Below, piece after piece: positions 18,841 through 29,447 of a DNA stretch of 64,000 nt. Numbering within the stretch: the stretch's first letter is position 1; each line of letters begins with the position of its first letter. A model generated the notes under the pieces. The model searched no databases. It worked only from the letters and a program-made list of their open reading frames with translations, and had not been told where the DNA came from. This DNA comes from CAWDVK01 sp963805715 (GTDB lineage: Bacteria > Actinomycetota > Actinomycetes > Streptosporangiales > Streptosporangiaceae): NCBI GenBank assembly GCA_963805715.1, contig CAWDVK010000007.1, positions 62,001 through 126,000 of the forward strand, in the 5' to 3' direction. The translations under genes were made by a program, and so were the position numbers.

Positions 18841-20283
18841 TTAGGCCGCGGCGATGGACTCGAGCGGGATGGACAGCCAGGCTGGCCGGTGCCGGTACTC
18901 GTAGATCACTTCGTAGACCGCTTTCTCCAGAGTCAGCGCGCGCAGCAGCGCGGCGTTTGCCTGCGGATCGGCTCCGCCAGCGTCGGCGTACCCGGCGCAG
19001 AACGCCGCCTGGCACTGCCGTACCCACTGGCTGGCTGGCAAGCGCAGCTGCCCGGCTTCGGGATGGCCGATCAGCTGATGCCGGGCGGCGTAGTCAAATG
19101 ATCGCAGCATGCCTGCCACGTCCTGCAGCGCCGGGGCCAGTGCGCGCCGCTGAGCCACCGGCGCAGCCGGCTCGCCCTCGAAGTCCAGCGCCACCCAGCC
19201 CGCCGCGGTCCGCAGCACCTGGCCGAGGTGATAGTCCCCGTGGATCCGCTGGATGGCCACGGGCTCGCGGACGGCGGCCAGGTCGTCGTAAGCCCGGCGC
19301 ACCATGGCCGCATACGGGTCGAGGGCGGGCACCTCGGCCCGGGCTCGCTCCAGCTTGTCCGTCATCCTGGCCGCCAGGGCAGCCAGGCCGGACGGCTCGA
19401 GCTGACCGCCGCCGAAGGCCGTCGCCATGTCCGCGTGCAGCCGGCCGGTGGCCTGGCCGAGCAGGTAAGCATCGCCGGCGAAGGGCACCTCAGCCGGGGC
19501 CGCCGCTGACTCGCCGGCCGCGGTCGCATGACGCTGGGGCACCGGGGCGGTCAGGTATTCCTGGCCGTAGCCGCCGAGCCTGGCATACATCCGGCGCAGC
19601 AATCCGGTGGCCACCGACCAGCCATCGCTCGCGTGCGCCAGGTACTGCGAGAGCACGGCCAGCAGGGCGGGTTCCTCGTCCAGGTCCGTCTCGATCCAGC
19701 CGAACGGGGCGGCGACCTGGGCCGACCCGAGCCTGGCCAGCGCCCCGGCGACCTCCAGGTCGGGGTTAGGACCGGGGAAAACGCGTCGCATCAGCTTGAG
19801 GATGGCTGCCTCGCCGAAGACGATGCTGGTGTTGCTCTGCTCGGCGGTCATCACCCGGCTGCCCGGCCAGCTGCTGATCTCGGCGCCCGGCTCCCGGATG
19901 AAGCGCAGCGGGCCGACTGTGGCCTGGCCGGCAATGCCGCGCAGCAGCAGCGGGCTGAGCTCAGGATCATGCGCGGCGTCGTAGGCGGTCAGCCCGGTGG
20001 GCAGCGTCCCGATGACGGCGTAACCCAGCGAGTCGGGCAGCTGCGACCGCAGCCCGACCAGCAGCTGATAGCGGCCGGCGGCCGGGCCGGCCGAGGCGGT
20101 GATGATCACGTGCCGCAGGCCGGGGTCGCCGGCCGCGAGCTCGGTATCGGCCGTGATGGCGAGTTCGCTGACCGGGAGCTCACGGCCGGGAAACCAGCGC
20201 TGCGAGGGCAGCCAGCGGGCCAGCATATCCAGCAGGGTCACGGCGTCCACGCTCGTCGCTGGCCGCGCGAATCCGCTGGTCAC
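18841..20283 (-). CDS. mak: Maltokinase
   Basis: Maltokinase (Pep2/Mak, 480 residues) phosphorylates maltose with ATP to maltose-1-phosphate, the donor used by GlgE. It has the aminoglycoside-phosphotransferase-like fold: an N-terminal cap (LARWLPSQRWFPGR), an ATP-binding middle region, and the catalytic loop IQRIHGDYHLGQVL followed by VALDFEGEPAAP, which carries the metal-binding aspartate. I start at GTG 20283, preceded by AGGAG at six bases. The longer frame from 20346 has no such site. It lies between treS and glgB, matching the known treS-mak-glgB coupling. Here Mak is a separate protein, whereas it is fused to TreS in some bacteria. Confidence 0.94.
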   Translation of the reverse strand: MTSGFARPATSVDAVTLLDMLARWLPSQRWFPGRELPVSELAITADTELAAGDPGLRHVIITASAGPAAGRYQLLVGLRSQLPDSLGYAVIGTLPTGLTAYDAAHDPELSPLLLRGIAGQATVGPLRFIREPGAEISSWPGSRVMTAEQSNTSIVFGEAAILKLMRRVFPGPNPDLEVAGALARLGSAQVAAPFGWIETDLDEEPALLAVLSQYLAHASDGWSVATGLLRRMYARLGGYGQEYLTAPVPQRHATAAGESAAAPAEVPFAGDAYLLGQATGRLHADMATAFGGGQLEPSGLAALAARMTDKLERARAEVPALDPYAAMVRRAYDDLAAVREPVAIQRIHGDYHLGQVLRTAAGWVALDFEGEPAAPVAQRRALAPALQDVAGMLRSFDYAARHQLIGHPEAGQLRLPASQWVRQCQAAFCAGYADAGGADPQANAALLRALTLEKAVYEVIYEYRHRPAWLSIPLESIAAA

Positions 20284-20367
20284 AACCCGCTCCTGGGTCC
20301 ATGGGGGTGAAGGATGAACTCTTACCTTATGCCCCACATCCGCCATCTAAACGAGCCGCCGGCCACT

Positions 20368-20383
20368 CGGCTCGCGCGAGCCG
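20368..20383. terminator. 16-bp perfect palindrome between treS and maltokinase genes
   Basis: CGGCTCGCGCGAGCCG is self-complementary and lies 17 bases after the treS stop on the minus strand. It could attenuate transcription between treS and mak, or be a protein site. Confidence 0.4.
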
Positions 20384-20399
20384 GCTGACCCCGGCGTCA

Positions 20400-22175
<1,776 letters not shown>

Positions 22176-22259
22176 CTGCTGGCCCCTCCGCTCCCGGCTG
22201 GTCGTGCTCGTGGCTGCTCCCTGGGTTGCGGGCCCGGCAAGGGCCTTGCTGCGGGCAGG

Positions 22260-24277
22260 CTAGGCGGTGACGGTGAAGATGTGCGCGGGAGCCACGGCGG
22301 GGTCGAGCCGCACGTAGTTCGCCGCACCCCAGCGGTACGACTCGCCGGTGAGCTCATCGGTGACGCCGAAGCCCGCGCTCGCATCAATGCCGGGCGCGGC
22401 AGCGTCGAGCCAGACCGTAGCCTCGCGGGGCTGGTTCGGGTCCAGGTTTACCACCACAAGTACGGTGTCGCGTACGGACCCGCCCGCGCCAGGGCGCCGG
22501 AGGCTCTTGGAGAAGCACAGCAGGTCCGGCTGATCCGGGTAGTGGAAGCGCAGGTTGCGCAGCTGCTGCAGCGCAGGATGCGCCCTCCTGATCGCGTTCA
22601 GCCTGGTCAGGAGCGGTGCGAGGGTGAGCCCGTAGTGAGCTGCCCGGTTCCAGTCGCGCGGCCGGTAGGCGTACTTCTCCGAGTTGAGGTACTCCTCGCT
22701 GCCCGGCCTCAGCGGGATGTTCTCACCGAGCTCGTAGCCGGAGTAGACGCCCCAGGACGGCGACAGCATGGCCGCGAGCACGGCCCGGACGGCGAACGCG
22801 ACCGGGCCCGCGTGCCGCAGGTAGCCGCTCAGGATGTCGGGCGTGTTCACGAAGAAGTTCGGCCGCATGCAGGCGGCCGACTCGCCGGCCAGCTGCTGCA
22901 GGTAGGCGGTGAGCTCTGCCGCGGTGTTACGCCAGGTGAAGTAGGTGTAGGACTGATGGAAGCCCACCGCGCCCAGGGTGTGCATCATGGCGGGCCGGGT
23001 GAAGGCCTCGGCCAGGAACAGCACGTCCGGGTCGGTCTTCGCGATCTCGCCCAGTAGGCGCTCCCAGAACCGCACGGGCTTGGTATGCGGATTGTCGACC
23101 CGGAAGATCCTCACGCCGTGGTTCATCCAGTGCCGGACGACGTCGAGCACGGCGGCGTAGATGCCGTCCGGGTCGTTGTCGAAGTTCATCGGGTAGATGT
23201 CCTGGTACTTCTTCGGCGGGTTCTCGGCGTAGGCGATCGTTCCGTCGGCCCTGGTGGTGAACCACTCGGGATGCTCGGTCACCCACGGGTGATCCGGGGA
23301 GGCCTGCAGGGCCAGGTCCATCGCGACCTCCAGGCCCAGCTCGCCGGCCCTGGCCACGAAGGCGTCGAAGTCGGCCAGCGTGCCCAGGTCCGGGTGGAGC
23401 GCATCATGGCCGCCGGCCGGCGAGCCGATGGCCCAGGGGGAGCCAGGGTCCGCATCGCTGGCTACCAGGGTGTTGTTGGCGCCCTTGCGCGCCGTGCGGC
23501 CGATCGGGTGCACCGGCGCCAGGTAGACCACGTCAAAGCCCATCTCGGCGACGGCCTCGAGCGGCCTGCGGCGCTGCGCAGCGTGCCTGACCGCGGCGGC
23601 CCGGCGGCGGGATCGACGACGGCGCCCTCCGACCGCGGGAACAGCTCGTACCAGGCGCTGAACAGCGCGCGCTGCCGGTGCACGATCAGCGGCATGCGAG
23701 CCGACCTGGTCAGCAGGTCGCGCAGCGGGAAATCCTGCAGGACGGCGGTGAGGTCCGGATGCAGCGCGGCGGCGAGCCGGTCCGGCGCCGGGATCTCGGT
23801 ATCGGTGAGCAGCCCGGCGGTTACCTCGAGGGTCTTGCGCGCGGCCATGGCGGCCGATAGCTGGGCCGGGTCGTCCCGGCCGGTCTTGATCGCGGCCGCG
23901 GCCCGCCGCAGCAGCAGGGCCCCCTCCGTCAGCATGAGCTGAACGTCCTGGCCGAGCGGCACCTTGATGGCCGCATCGTGCCGCCAGTGCGCGATCGGAT
24001 CCGACCAGGCCTCGACCTCGAAATTCCACAGCCCCGGCGCGGCCGGCGCCACATCGGCGCCGTAGCGGTCCGTTCCCTCGGCCAGCTCATGCATCATCAC
24101 GATGGGCTGGCGGGCTCCGCCGGGCTCGCGCAGCACCACGCCGGCCCCGAGCATGCCGTGGCCTTCCATGAACACGGTGGCGCGCACCGGGATCATCTCG
24201 CCGGGGACGGCTTTAGCGGGCCAGCGTCCGCAGTGCACGGAGGGCTGGAGGTCAAGGATGGGGATCCTGCCGATCAC
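22260..24277 (-). pseudogene. glgE: Maltose-1-phosphate maltosyltransferase GlgE, interrupted by a one-base frameshift
   Basis: GlgE extends alpha-1,4-glucan chains using maltose-1-phosphate. The N-terminal part (from GTG 24277, MIGRIPILDLQPSVHCGRWP) contains the N and S domain regions and ends with ALFSAWYELFPRSEG and SGTLRSAAG. The remainder is in another frame: EAVAEMGFDVVYLAPVHPIG, DLALQASPDHPWV, FRVDNPHTKPVRFWE (nucleophile aspartate region), FLAEAFTRPAMM (acid) and a C-terminal beta domain to AHIFTVTA. The shift lies at about 23560-23564 and is explained by one missing C in GGCCGC(C)TCGAG. No other damage is seen, so an error in the assembled sequence is at least as likely as loss of function. 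It is the first gene of the pathway operon, divergent from glgP. Confidence 0.9.
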
Positions 24278-24318
24278 TGTAGAAAACTACCCCGCATATC
24301 GTCCTTAAAGCAGACTGG

Positions 24319-24344
24319 GCCCGGGCGTAAAGTTATGCCCGGGC
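24319..24344. promoter_or_regulatory. Inverted repeat in the glgE-glgP divergent promoter region
   Basis: GCCCGGGC occurs twice (24319-24326 and 24337-24344) around a 10-base AT-richer spacer, in the 137 bases separating glgE and glgP. Each arm is itself palindromic. It could be an operator controlling both directions or a hairpin; no regulator can be named. Confidence 0.35.
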
Positions 24345-24414
24345 GGGCATAGTCACCTCATTAGGGCGAGTCAACGTCCGCACCACTTCCCCCCACGCAT
24401 TAAGGTCACTGCGC

Positions 24415-27030
24415 GTGAGAGCTATCCGCCGATTCACCGTCCACCCTGTCCTCCCTGAGCCGCTGGCACCGCTGCGCGAGCTGATGCTGAACCTGCGCTG
24501 GTCCTGGGATGCCCGGACCCTTGAGCTGTTCGCTCGCATCGATCCGGCCGGATGGGAGCAGGCCGGCCATGACCCGACCGCCCTGCTGGCCCAGGTGCCG
24601 CAGGACCGGCTGGCGAGCCTGGCCGCGGACGGCGAGTTCCTCGGCCGGCTCCAGGCAGCGACCGGCGACCTGCACGAGTACCTGACCGGCCCGCGCTGGT
24701 TCCAGGCGGCCCGGCTCGACGGCAAGTCGCCGGCCGCGATCGCTTACTTCTCGCCTGAGTACGGCATCACCGCCGCGCTGCCGCAGTATTCCGGCGGGCT
24801 CGGCATCCTGGCTGGTGATCATCTCAAGGCCGCCAGCGACCTGGGCGTGCCGCTGATCGGCGTGGGCCTGCTGTACCGGCACGGCTACTTCACCCAGTCG
24901 CTGTCCCCGGATGGCTGGCAGGCGGAGCGGTATCCCGCGAGCGATCCTAACGGCCTGCCGCTGGTCCTGCTGCGTGACTCCGCCGGGTCACCGGCCCGCA
25001 TCTCGGTGGCGCTGCCCGGCGGTGGCACGCTGGCCGCCCAGGTGTGGATCGCGCAGGTGGGCCGGGTGCCGCTGCTGCTGCTCGACTCCTACGTGGAGGA
25101 GAACGAGCCGGCCCTGGCCGAGGTCACCGACCGCCTGTACGGCGGCGGTACCGAGCACAGGCTGCGCCAGGAGCTGCTGCTCGGGGTGGGCGGGGTGCGC
25201 GCGGTGCGCGCCTACTGCGCGAGCACCGGGCATCCTGAGCCGGACGTCTTCCACACCAACGAGGGTCATGCCGGCTTCCTCGGCCTGGAGCGGATCCGCG
25301 AGTACCTCCGCCAGGACCTGAGCTTCGATGAGGCCCTGGAGCTGTGCCGGGCGGGCACGGTCTTCACCACTCACACCCCGGTGCCGGCCGGCATCGACAG
25401 GTTCCCGCGCGAGCTGGTCGAGCAGCACTTCCGCGCCGATGCCGCCGACCTCCCCCTGCCGATGGACCGGGTGCTCGCGCTGGGCGCCGAGACGTTCCCC
25501 GGCGGCGATCCCGGCGTCTTCAACATGGCCGTCATGGGCATGCGGCTGGCCCAGCGGGTGAACGGGGTCAGCAGGCTGCACGGCGAGGTGAGCAGGGCCA
25601 TGTTCAACGGCCTGTGGCCCGGCTTCGACGTGGCCGAGGTGCCGATCGGCTCGGTTACCAACGGCGTGCACGCACCCACCTGGGTCGCTCCCGAGATCAT
25701 GGGGCTGGCCAGGGGCAGTCAGCCTGCCGATGCCCTGGCCGACGATGCGCCGTCCTGGGAGCGCGTCGGCGCCGACCCGGAGCGGATCTGGGCGCTGCGG
25801 CGGCTGCTGCGGGCCAGGCTGGTGCAGGAGGCGAGGCGGCGGCTGCGCGCGTCCTGGCGGCAGCGCGGTGCCTCCGATGCCGAGCTGGTCTGGATCGACA
25901 GCGTGCTGGATGAGAACGTGCTCACGATCGGCTTCGCGCGCCGGGTGCCCGCCTACAAGCGGCTGACCATGATGCTGCACGACCCGGCCAGGCTGACCGC
26001 CCTGCTGCTCGATCCGGAGCGACCGGTGCAGATCGTGATCGCCGGCAAGGCTCATCCGGCCGATGACGGCGGCAAGCACCTGATCAAGCAGATGGTGAGA
26101 TTCGCCGACGACCCGCGGGTCCGGAACCGGATCGTGTTCCTGCCCGACTACGACATGGCGCTGGCCCGGTTCCTGGTGCAGGGCTGTGACGTCTGGCTGA
26201 ACAACCCGCTCCGGCCGCTGGAGGCGTGCGGCACCTCGGGCATGAAGGCCGCGCTGAACGGCGCGCTCAACCTCTCGGTGCTGGATGGCTGGTGGGACGA
26301 GTGGTACGACGGCGAGGACGGCTGGGCCATCCCGTCGGCGGACGGCGTGCCGGACCCGGGACGGCGTGACGAGCTGGAGGCCGCGGCACTCTACGACCTG
26401 CTCGGGCAGTCGGTCGCGCCGCTGTTCTACGATGCTGGCCCGGACGGGCTGCCCCGCCGGTGGCTGGCCAACGTGTCGCACACCCTGGCCAGCCTCGGCC
26501 CCAGGGCGCAGGCGACCCGGATGGTCCGCCAGTACGTGACGGAGTACTACGGGCCGGCCGCCGGGGCTTCGCACACCCTGGCCGACGAGTACCGGGGCGG
26601 TCCTCGCTTCGGCGGCGCCCGCAGCCTGGCCGTGTGGAAGCGGCGGGTCGCGCACGCCTGGCCGGGCGTGCGGATCGAGCACGTCGAGGCCGATGACGGC
26701 GTGCAGCGGCCGGGCGGACGGCTGACGGTGCGCGCGAGCATCGCGCTCGGCGAGCTGTCACCCGATGACGTGACCGTCGAGGTGGTCTACGGCCGGGCCG
26801 GTGACGATGACGAGCTGATCCAGCCGGACCGCTCGCCGCTGGCCCCGGACGGCGAGCCGGCGGACGGCGCCGTGCGCTACACCGGCGCGGTGGAGCTCGG
26901 CCAGCCTGGTCCGTTCGGCTACACGGTCCGGGTGCTTCCGGCCCATCCGCTGCTGACCAGCCCGGCCGAGCTCGGGCTGGTGGCGCTGCCGGAAGCGCCT
27001 GCCGGAATGGTGAGTGGCGACTTTCGCTGA
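24415..27030 (+). CDS. glgP: Alpha-glucan (glycogen) phosphorylase
   Basis: GT35 phosphorylase of 871 residues releasing glucose-1-phosphate from alpha-1,4-glucan. It belongs to the short alpha-glucan phosphorylase branch, with an N-terminal domain beginning RRFTVHPVLPEPLAPLRELM. Landmarks are AYFSPEYGITAALPQYSGGL, the substrate loop VFHTNEGHAGF, VFTTHTPVPAGIDRF, and the pyridoxal-phosphate lysine in EACGTSGMKAALNGALN. The C-terminal 200 residues form an added beta-type domain. GTG start, divergent from glgE across 137 bases, so glucan breakdown and synthesis may share a control region. Confidence 0.95.
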   Translation: MRAIRRFTVHPVLPEPLAPLRELMLNLRWSWDARTLELFARIDPAGWEQAGHDPTALLAQVPQDRLASLAADGEFLGRLQAATGDLHEYLTGPRWFQAARLDGKSPAAIAYFSPEYGITAALPQYSGGLGILAGDHLKAASDLGVPLIGVGLLYRHGYFTQSLSPDGWQAERYPASDPNGLPLVLLRDSAGSPARISVALPGGGTLAAQVWIAQVGRVPLLLLDSYVEENEPALAEVTDRLYGGGTEHRLRQELLLGVGGVRAVRAYCASTGHPEPDVFHTNEGHAGFLGLERIREYLRQDLSFDEALELCRAGTVFTTHTPVPAGIDRFPRELVEQHFRADAADLPLPMDRVLALGAETFPGGDPGVFNMAVMGMRLAQRVNGVSRLHGEVSRAMFNGLWPGFDVAEVPIGSVTNGVHAPTWVAPEIMGLARGSQPADALADDAPSWERVGADPERIWALRRLLRARLVQEARRRLRASWRQRGASDAELVWIDSVLDENVLTIGFARRVPAYKRLTMMLHDPARLTALLLDPERPVQIVIAGKAHPADDGGKHLIKQMVRFADDPRVRNRIVFLPDYDMALARFLVQGCDVWLNNPLRPLEACGTSGMKAALNGALNLSVLDGWWDEWYDGEDGWAIPSADGVPDPGRRDELEAAALYDLLGQSVAPLFYDAGPDGLPRRWLANVSHTLASLGPRAQATRMVRQYVTEYYGPAAGASHTLADEYRGGPRFGGARSLAVWKRRVAHAWPGVRIEHVEADDGVQRPGGRLTVRASIALGELSPDDVTVEVVYGRAGDDDELIQPDRSPLAPDGEPADGAVRYTGAVELGQPGPFGYTVRVLPAHPLLTSPAELGLVALPEAPAGMVSGDFR

Positions 27031-27328
27031 CTGCGCTCCGGAGTCAGGTCCATCAGGGCCTGGCGCGAGCAGGCGACTACGGAGCGTGCGAATTAACTGC
27101 GACATAGTGCGCTCAACCATGCGATTGGGCCTCTGACCTGCAGGTTCATCGGAGTGCGGCGAAAACAGCCGATCTTGCAACATGAATTTCTGCCTTTGCT
27201 AGACAGAACGCCAGCAAAAGCCGGGGCGATGTGACATCCTGTGATTCGACGCTTTCACAAAGTGACGGTCCCGGATCGTCACGTTCTGTAATCGCAGAGC
27301 TACCCCGAGCGCGAGAGGATTAGCCGTC
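27031..27328. promoter_or_regulatory. bldC upstream region with a dyad
   Basis: This gene-free stretch of 298 bases is more AT-rich than its surroundings. It contains an inverted repeat GTGACG/CGTCAC (27262-27267 and 27277-27282, nine-base spacer) about 47-67 bases before the bldC start, plausible as an operator or promoter element. I see no open frame or RNA gene in it. Confidence 0.4.
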
Positions 27329-27544
27329 GTGAGAACCCAAATCAAGCCAGACAACCGCCTCCTGACCCCAGCCGAGGTCGCGGCGATGCTTCGGGTCGAC
27401 CCGAAGACCGTGACCCGGTGGGCGCGCGGCGGCAAGCTGTCCTCCATCCGCACTCCGGGAGGCCACCGCCGTTACAGCGAGAGCGAGGTCCGCGGCTTTC
27501 TCAACGGCTGGCAGGGCGTCGGCGCGCGCGCGTCCGGCGAGTGA
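27329..27544 (+). CDS. bldC: BldC-type MerR-like DNA-binding developmental regulator
   Basis: A 71-residue protein that is a single winged helix-turn-helix of the MerR/excisionase type with no effector domain. LLTPAEVAAMLRVDPKTVTR, WARGGKLSSIRTPGGHRRYS and ESEVRGFL match the BldC family along nearly the whole length. In Streptomyces, BldC binds head-to-tail on repeated sites and controls timing of development. The GTG start follows GAGAGGA. It is monocistronic, flanked by long intergenic regions, as expected for a global regulator. Confidence 0.93.
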   Translation: MRTQIKPDNRLLTPAEVAAMLRVDPKTVTRWARGGKLSSIRTPGGHRRYSESEVRGFLNGWQGVGARASGE

Positions 27545-27740
27545 TGCTGGCTCCGCGCCGGCCCCGCCGCGGCTGAATCGCCTGGGGGGCCGGCGCGGAC
27601 GTGACTCGCCTGGCTGACCGCCGGGCCCTGGCTGACGGCCATGGCACTGCCCGCACGGGCACTGACGGCCCGGCACTCGCAGCCCGGGCACTGGCAGCCG
27701 CGGTCGCCGCGTAACCCGATCGGCGAGGCAGTGAATCCCT

Positions 27741-27776
27741 GCTAGCTCAGCCCTTTTCGCTAGCTCAGCCCTTTTC
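27741..27776 (+). repeat. Perfect 18-bp tandem repeat, two copies
   Basis: GCTAGCTCAGCCCTTTTC occurs twice in direct succession (27741-27758 and 27759-27776) in the 259-base gap between bldC and the minus-strand hypothetical gene. The rest of that gap shows GC-rich imperfect repeats of gggcactg type but no gene. Confidence 0.9.
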
Positions 27777-27803
27777 CAGGGGTCCAGCGCCGCCCCCGGG
27801 GGC

Positions 27804-28226
27804 TCAGGCACCGTCCGGCTGGCTGCCCTGCTCGTCCGTCACCCTGGTGAGCCGCTCGAGCGCGGCCCAGGCGTGCGCCGGGTCGGCCGGGGGCTGGTCC
27901 GGGCTGATGGCGGCCACCCATTCCCGTCCGCCGATTGTCAGGCGCATGCCCGGGTTCCCGGACGACTGGGCTGAGTGCAGTGCCTGCACGAACTCTCGCG
28001 GCGCGCCCGTATCGGGCACTTCGAGCCCTGCGGCATCCACCACCGCCGCGATGAGCTGCCAGAGCGATTCGACCCGGTCCGCCATTTCCCCGACCCGGTC
28101 CGCCACGCTGGCGACCTCGTCCGCCAGCGCGCGTACCAGCTGGCTCGCCGGTCCTGAGTCGGCCCGGGCCAGCTCGGCGGCCAGCTGCCGGATCCGGTCG
28201 AGATCGGGGCTGTTCCCTCTGCTCAC
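27804..28226 (-). CDS. Hypothetical protein with a predicted coiled-coil middle
   Basis: Unrecognised 140-residue acidic protein. Residues about 35-58 (RALADEVASVADRVGEMADR) show heptad spacing of valine, alanine and methionine suggesting a short coiled coil, followed by a compact C-terminal part with RLTIGGREWVAAISP. The GTG start lies two bases after the stop of the upstream HTH-regulator gene, so the two are translated from one message. Its likely role is as a partner or effector of that regulator. No enzymatic motif is visible. Confidence 0.7.
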   Translation of the reverse strand: MSRGNSPDLDRIRQLAAELARADSGPASQLVRALADEVASVADRVGEMADRVESLWQLIAAVVDAAGLEVPDTGAPREFVQALHSAQSSGNPGMRLTIGGREWVAAISPDQPPADPAHAWAALERLTRVTDEQGSQPDGA

Positions 28227-28228
28227 GC

Positions 28229-28666
28229 CTACGTACCGTATCGGCGCTGGCGCTCCTGCGCCGGCTGCTCGGCCGGGATCTTGATCCCGAGCCGGAGAGC
28301 AATGGTGGCCAGTAGCTCGCGGGCCTCATCGGTATCCATGGCCCGGACTCGGTCGAGCAGCTCATCGCTGGGCGGGGTCTGGCTGGGCGAGTTGGCGAGA
28401 ATGCGGGCGGCGTCGGCCCGCCCGGCCGACCTGAGCTGGGCCGGCGTCACGCCCACCACGGCGGCCATCCGGGCCAGTGTCCCGGCCGGGCCGCGGACCG
28501 GGGCGTAGACGCCGCTGCTGACGACCTGGTAGCCACCGGTGATCTGCCGCCACCTGCCCTCGCTGATGCCCGCTCTCCTGGCCGCCTCGCGCGCGGAGAG
28601 CTGCGCATCATGCAGCGCTGTGGTGATGAGAGCGCCCCACGGTGGCGGCTCTGGTCGCTGTGCCAT
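28229..28666 (-). CDS. Helix-turn-helix (XRE-like) regulator
   Basis: A 145-residue protein. The N-terminal half has a helix-turn-helix (LSAREAARRAGISEGRWRQI, about residues 24-43) followed by a region typical of actinomycete XRE-like regulators (RMAAVVGVTPAQL). The C-terminal half is helical and may mediate dimerisation. ATG 28666 is preferred over GTG 28684 because AAGGTAGGGG lies directly before it. That ribosome-binding site overlaps a pair of CCTTCGCA boxes which recur in the divergent promoter, suggesting autoregulation. It forms a two-gene unit with the downstream hypothetical. Confidence 0.82.
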   Translation of the reverse strand: MAQRPEPPPWGALITTALHDAQLSAREAARRAGISEGRWRQITGGYQVVSSGVYAPVRGPAGTLARMAAVVGVTPAQLRSAGRADAARILANSPSQTPPSDELLDRVRAMDTDEARELLATIALRLGIKIPAEQPAQERQRRYGT

Positions 28667-28673
28667 GCCCCTA

Positions 28674-28693
28674 CCTTCGCACAACCTTCGCAG
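28674..28693. promoter_or_regulatory. Paired CCTTCGCA boxes at the start of the HTH gene
   Basis: Two direct copies of CCTTCGCA (28674-28681 and 28685-28692), 11 bases apart, overlap the ribosome-binding region of the regulator gene. The same pair appears in the opposite promoter at 28798-28815. Confidence 0.6.
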
Positions 28694-28792
28694 CGATGTC
28701 CAGCCCGGCAGCCGACTCGCCGAACTATCTCTGTGCTGCTAGTGACAGGTAACCGCAAGTTCGGCCGGGGAAAAAAACTTCGCGCGAAGGTG

Positions 28793-28822
28793 TTGACCCT
28801 TCGCAACCCTTCGCAGTACGTT
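28793..28822 (+). promoter_or_regulatory. Sigma-70-like promoter overlapped by CCTTCGCA operator boxes
   Basis: TTGACC (28793-28798) and TACGTT (28817-28822) are spaced by 18 bases and resemble -35 and -10 elements of a housekeeping promoter. Two CCTTCGCA boxes (28798-28805 and 28808-28815) occupy the spacer. A perfect 12-bp palindrome CTTCGCGCGAAG (28778-28789) lies just upstream. A protein bound here would block RNA polymerase, fitting repression of the downstream Cys-rich gene. Confidence 0.6.
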
Positions 28823-28877
28823 GTGCCTGCAACGCTCAGGGCGCTAAGCCGGGGCACAGTCCTTAGGGGGGACGCAG

Positions 28878-29282
28878 ATGGGAGTCATGCTCTCGCTGGA
28901 CGGGCCGCGGCAGGCTCGGGGCCGCAAGGGCCAGCACAGCCGGACATCCGACGAGCAGGCGTGCCTGGACGCGTTCGCCGCGTTCCTGAACTACGACGCG
29001 TCGCGAGCGGGCCGGTGCCTGAGCCGGGTGGGCCGCCGGCTGCTGGCCGCGAAGGTGGGTCCGGCGGCCAAGGCGCTCGCCGACGCCGTGGACCTGGTCC
29101 TGGCCGACCAGCCCAGGACCGGCAGGACCGTGCTGCTCAATTTCACCGTGTCACCGCAGTGCCTGCTCGGGCAGTGCCGCGGCAGCGGCGGAACCGCGGA
29201 GTGCTGCTCCCGCTCGTGCGAGCACGACTGTCATGCCATCGCCCTGGCGGTCGGCTCCGGGAAGGCTGACCCGGCCGCCTGA
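28878..29282 (+). CDS. Hypothetical protein with a cysteine-rich C-terminus
   Basis: Unrecognised 134-residue basic protein. The C-terminal third holds six cysteines and two histidines in about 26 residues (CLLGQC, then ECCSRSCEHDCHA), a spacing that could bind zinc or an iron-sulfur cluster. The N-terminal two thirds are helical and Arg/Ala-rich. ATG start with a run of six G as the ribosome-binding site. It is expressed from the promoter overlapped by the CCTTCGCA boxes and divergent from the HTH regulator, so it is the probable regulated target. No signal peptide or membrane helix is seen. Confidence 0.72.
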   Translation: MGVMLSLDGPRQARGRKGQHSRTSDEQACLDAFAAFLNYDASRAGRCLSRVGRRLLAAKVGPAAKALADAVDLVLADQPRTGRTVLLNFTVSPQCLLGQCRGSGGTAECCSRSCEHDCHAIALAVGSGKADPAA

Positions 29283-29447
29283 TTCCGAGCTGCCTGCGGC
29301 CGTCGCCTGGCAGGGGCGGCGGCCGCAGGCGTCTCCGGTGGCCGCCGCAGGGCGAACGCCGCAAGCCGGCCCTGACCGCAGTGCCGGGGGACCGTGATTC
29401 CGCCGCGGCGCGCTGCGTAGGATCATGGCTCGGCATGGAGGTGCGGC

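Noticed and set aside
16664..18844. 726-codon plus-strand open frame
   Set aside because: Antisense shadow of glgB; the translation has no recognisable fold and mirrors codon bias of the real gene.
27320..27811. 163-codon minus-strand frame over bldC and the 18-bp repeat
   Set aside because: It is antisense to bldC, contains the tandem repeat as KRAELA units, and lacks any family match.
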